From: Chthoniobacterales bacterium
GTDB lineage: Bacteria; Verrucomicrobiota; Verrucomicrobiae; Chthoniobacterales; UBA10450
Direction of reading: 5' to 3'
Assembly: GCA_003244125.1 (NCBI GenBank)
Contig: QHBL01000170.1
Coordinates: forward strand, 1-8,857
Length of the DNA: 8,857 nt
The stretch's first letter is position 1, and each line of letters begins with the position of its first letter. Position numbers and translations under genes: made by a program. Under the pieces are notes generated by a model, which saw only the letters and a program-made list of their open reading frames with translations, ran no database searches and was not told the origin of the DNA. This document shows positions 6,865 to 8,857 of this stretch, piece by piece.

Positions 6865-7812
6865 GTGGCGCGTGCGCTATTGTTGCCGATGGAGACGGAG
6901 CGGGAAGAGGCGCGCCGGAGAATGCAGGGCCGCAATTTCTCCGCTTACCTCTGGCGCCAATGGACGGTGGAACGCCGGCGGTCCATCGCGCCCCCGTTCA
7001 CCAAACCGGAGCCGCAAACGTGGAGCGACAACAATCTCACCGCGTCGTGGCTCGGCCATTCCACCGTGCTCATGAATTTCTTTGGGGTCTGGATCATCAC
7101 CGATCCGGTCCTGCTTCCGCGGATCGGTGTGCGGCTGCCATTTCTCACCATCGGTCCGAAACGCCTCACCGCGCCCGCGCTTGCCGCGGTCGAGCTGCCG
7201 CCGATCGATCTCATCATTCTGTCGCACGCGCATTTCGATCACATCGATCGGCGCACCTTGAACCAGCTGCCGAAAACTGCGCAAGTCGTCACCGCCCACG
7301 CCACGCGCGATCTCTTGCGCGGCATTCGTTTCCGCGAAGTGCGCGAACTCGACTGGGGCGAATCAATTACCCCTAACTTGCGCGGAATGCCCATCGTGCT
7401 CAGCGCCTTTCGCGCGCAGCACTGGGGCGCGCGCCTGCGCTACGACGAACATCGGCGCTACAACAGCTACGTCATCACTCGCAACGGCCGCCGCATCATT
7501 TATGCCGGCGACACCGCGATGACAAAAGCCTTCGCCCGGCTGCACGATGGCAAACCTTACGATCTCGCCGTCATGGGCATCGGCGCCTACGATCCGTGGA
7601 TTCGTTCGCACGCGACACCGGAACAGGCGATCGCGATGGCCGATGCGGCCGGCGCCCGCTTCATCATGCCGGTGCATCATCAGACATTCCGGCTCAGCGT
7701 CGAGCCGATGCGCGAACCCATCGAGCGCTTCACCCGCGCGCTGGCGAAAACGCCGGAGCGGATCGCCCTGCGCGAGATCGGCGAGACCTTCATCCTGCCG
7801 AGTTCTGGCTGA
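6865..7812 (+). CDS. Metallo-beta-lactamase-fold hydrolase, UlaG/NAPE-PLD-like
   Basis: The 315-residue protein has the metal-dependent hydrolase fold of the COG2220-type group, which includes bacterial relatives of N-acyl-phosphatidylethanolamine phospholipase D and L-ascorbate-6-phosphate lactonase. Visible motifs are WLGHSTVLMNFFGVWIITDP (62-81), the metal-binding SHAHFDHID (His121, His123, Asp125, His126), AQHWGAR (His186), YAGDT with Asp216, SHATPEQA (His249) and PVHHQTF (271-272). All expected metal ligands are present. The basic N-terminal region (about 1-50) has no convincing signal peptide, so it is probably cytosolic. GTG at 6865 has an AGGG run upstream; the ATG at 6889 is an alternative that removes eight residues. 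It lies 24 bases after the universal stress protein gene in the same direction and probably ends that operon. The substrate is unknown. Confidence 0.93.
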   Translation: MARALLLPMETEREEARRRMQGRNFSAYLWRQWTVERRRSIAPPFTKPEPQTWSDNNLTASWLGHSTVLMNFFGVWIITDPVLLPRIGVRLPFLTIGPKRLTAPALAAVELPPIDLIILSHAHFDHIDRRTLNQLPKTAQVVTAHATRDLLRGIRFREVRELDWGESITPNLRGMPIVLSAFRAQHWGARLRYDEHRRYNSYVITRNGRRIIYAGDTAMTKAFARLHDGKPYDLAVMGIGAYDPWIRSHATPEQAIAMADAAGARFIMPVHHQTFRLSVEPMREPIERFTRALAKTPERIALREIGETFILPSSG

Positions 7813-7814
7813 TC

Positions 7815-8690
7815 CTATTCGATCGTGATGGTTGTCGGATCGAAGGACTGGCTGGGATATTTCGGCGACATCTCTTCGAGGGCGCTGACGATCGTCTCCA
7901 GTATCACCAGATTGCGCGACCATTTGCGATTGGCCGGAACAATGTGCCAGGCTGCGAGCTCCGTCGCCGTTTGGTTAATCACGGACTCGTAAGCGAGTTG
8001 ATAATCATCCCACAGCGCGCGCTCCTTCAAGTCATCGGGATTAAATTTCCAACGCTTCCGCGGATCCTTTAGCCGCGCTTCCAGCCGCTCCTTTTGTTCG
8101 TCCTTGGAGATGTGCAGGAAAAACTTCAGCAGCGTCACTCGATTGCGGCTGAGCAACCGCTCGAATGCATTGATGTCTTCGAGCCGCTCACGCCAGACCG
8201 CTTCCGTGATTTGCTTGTGCACCCGCGGCACCAGCACGTCCTCATAATGCGAACGGTTCCAGATTCCGATCACGCCTTTAGCCGGCGCCGCCTTGTGCAC
8301 GCGCCAGAGAAAATCATGGTCCCATTCCTCGGCGGAAGGATATTTGAAATTGGTCAGGTGCACACCGTTGGGATCGAGCCCGCTGCAAATACCCCTGATC
8401 GCGCCGTCCTTCCCTCCGGTGTCCATCGCTTGCAGCACGATGAGAATGCTGCGCTGGTGCTCGGCATAGAGCGCCTGCTGAAGTTGCGACAGGCGTTCGC
8501 GCAGTTTCTTGATCTGCTTTTCCGCTCTTGCTTTCGTGGCCGCGCCGGCCGCGTCGGGACCAATTTTTGCCAACTCGACCTTCATTCCCGGTTTCACCAC
8601 GACCAGCGCACCGTTGCGACCAGGCTCCGGCACGATAGGCCGAACGCGCTTCGCTTCCCTGCTAGCCGATTCTGAATTTCTTGCGCTCAA
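7815..8690 (-). CDS. PPK2-family polyphosphate:nucleotide phosphotransferase
   Basis: The protein is 291 residues from the TTG at 8690. PPK2 enzymes move phosphate between inorganic polyphosphate and nucleotides in the cytosol. The P-loop AMDTGGKDGAIR (88-99), the Walker-B region GIWNRSHYEDVLVPRVH (142-158), the INAFERLL block, FFLHISKDEQKERLEARL and the lid sequence KDPRKRWKFNPDDLKERALWDDY are all present, so it looks active. The single-domain form and these motifs resemble the subgroup acting on AMP and ADP, but the subclass is inferred. The conserved family region seems to begin around VVKPGMKVELAKIGPDA (about 31-47), so the ATG at 8585 (residue 36) would cut into it. TTG 8690 or a GTG near 8600 or 8597 is more likely. 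Its stop faces that of the hydrolase with 2 bases between. It lies 38 bases downstream of the Thr/Pro-rich gene and may share its transcript. Confidence 0.94.
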   Translation of the reverse strand: MSARNSESASREAKRVRPIVPEPGRNGALVVVKPGMKVELAKIGPDAAGAATKARAEKQIKKLRERLSQLQQALYAEHQRSILIVLQAMDTGGKDGAIRGICSGLDPNGVHLTNFKYPSAEEWDHDFLWRVHKAAPAKGVIGIWNRSHYEDVLVPRVHKQITEAVWRERLEDINAFERLLSRNRVTLLKFFLHISKDEQKERLEARLKDPRKRWKFNPDDLKERALWDDYQLAYESVINQTATELAAWHIVPANRKWSRNLVILETIVSALEEMSPKYPSQSFDPTTITIE

Positions 8691-8728
8691 ACCTGCAACG
8701 ATAGCATCGCGCTAAGAACCGACTAGCA

Positions 8729-8857
8729 TCAAGGAGACGGTTGAGGTGATGGCGTTGGTGTAGGAAACGCAAACGTCGCAGTGGGAGAAATCGAAGGAGT
8801 TGTTGTTGGAGTGGCCGGGATGGTGGGCGTGGGCGAAGGCGTCGGAGTGGCCGTGGG
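8729..8857 (-). CDS. C-terminal end of a Thr/Pro-rich protein (partial, runs off the right edge)
   Basis: On the minus strand one frame is open from the window edge to a TGA at 8731-8729, giving 42 residues made almost wholly of Pro, Thr, Ser and Ala: it begins PTATPTPSPTPTIPATPTTT and ends TPTPSPQPSP. This is a typical low-complexity linker or tail of an exported or surface protein. It could also be a Pro-rich terminus of some other envelope protein. The stop lies 38 bases before the PPK2 start, in the same direction. The rest of the gene and its function lie outside the window. The opposite strand reads as Val/Gly repeats, the expected shadow of Thr/Pro codons. Confidence 0.6.
   Translation of the reverse strand, partial: PTATPTPSPTPTIPATPTTTPSISPTATFAFPTPTPSPQPSP

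Noticed and set aside
8094..8675. 193-codon plus-strand frame opposite PPK2
   Set aside because: PPK2 motifs on the minus strand are complete; the plus frame is a shadow.
8780..8857. Val/Gly-rich plus-strand reading at the right edge as a coding repeat
   Set aside because: It is the complement of the Thr/Pro codons on the minus strand, which end in a stop at a sensible distance from the PPK2 start; minus is preferred, though not proven.

Overview
The window is GC-rich, densely coding bacterial chromosome. Nothing in it looks like phage, plasmid, insertion sequence, CRISPR or defence DNA, and no rRNA or tRNA gene was seen. Weak or absent Shine-Dalgarno sites, frequent GTG/TTG starts, a Thr/Pro-repeat protein tail and the protein flavour suggest a soil Verrucomicrobia-type bacterium (Chthoniobacterales-like). 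That assignment is an impression from the sequence and was not tested by comparison.

Layout. Left block, plus strand: the 3' part of an HtrA/DegP-type serine protease with a PDZ domain (1-459), purD for purine synthesis (484-1755), an exported S41-protease-like protein whose catalytic Ser and Lys appear to be replaced (1766-2806), and rnc for RNase III (2808-3518). These are packed with gaps of 24, 10 and 1 bases and are probably read together. Convergent to them on the minus strand are a small single-cluster ferredoxin (4654-4421) and a thiD gene (about 4413-3607). The thiD copy is broken by one in-frame TAA and has no usable start codon.

Middle block, plus strand, diverging from the ferredoxin: a small two-helix membrane protein (4767-5024), a TauE/SafE (TSUP) family permease (5027-5944), a tandem-domain universal stress protein overlapping it by ATGA (5941-6840), and an UlaG/NAPE-PLD-type metallo-beta-lactamase-fold hydrolase (6865-7812). 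This is a compact putative operon of a transporter with a cytosolic stress or nucleotide-binding partner. Right block, minus strand: a PPK2-family polyphosphate:nucleotide phosphotransferase (8690-7815), converging on the hydrolase with only 2 bases between stop codons. Upstream of it is the C-terminal end of a Thr/Pro-rich protein that runs off the right edge.

Most genes are recognisable housekeeping or common accessory families. I did not find a clearly new system. The points most worth checking are the doubly damaged thiD, the apparently inactive PDZ-less S41 homologue, and the tightly coupled small-membrane-protein/TSUP/Usp cassette.
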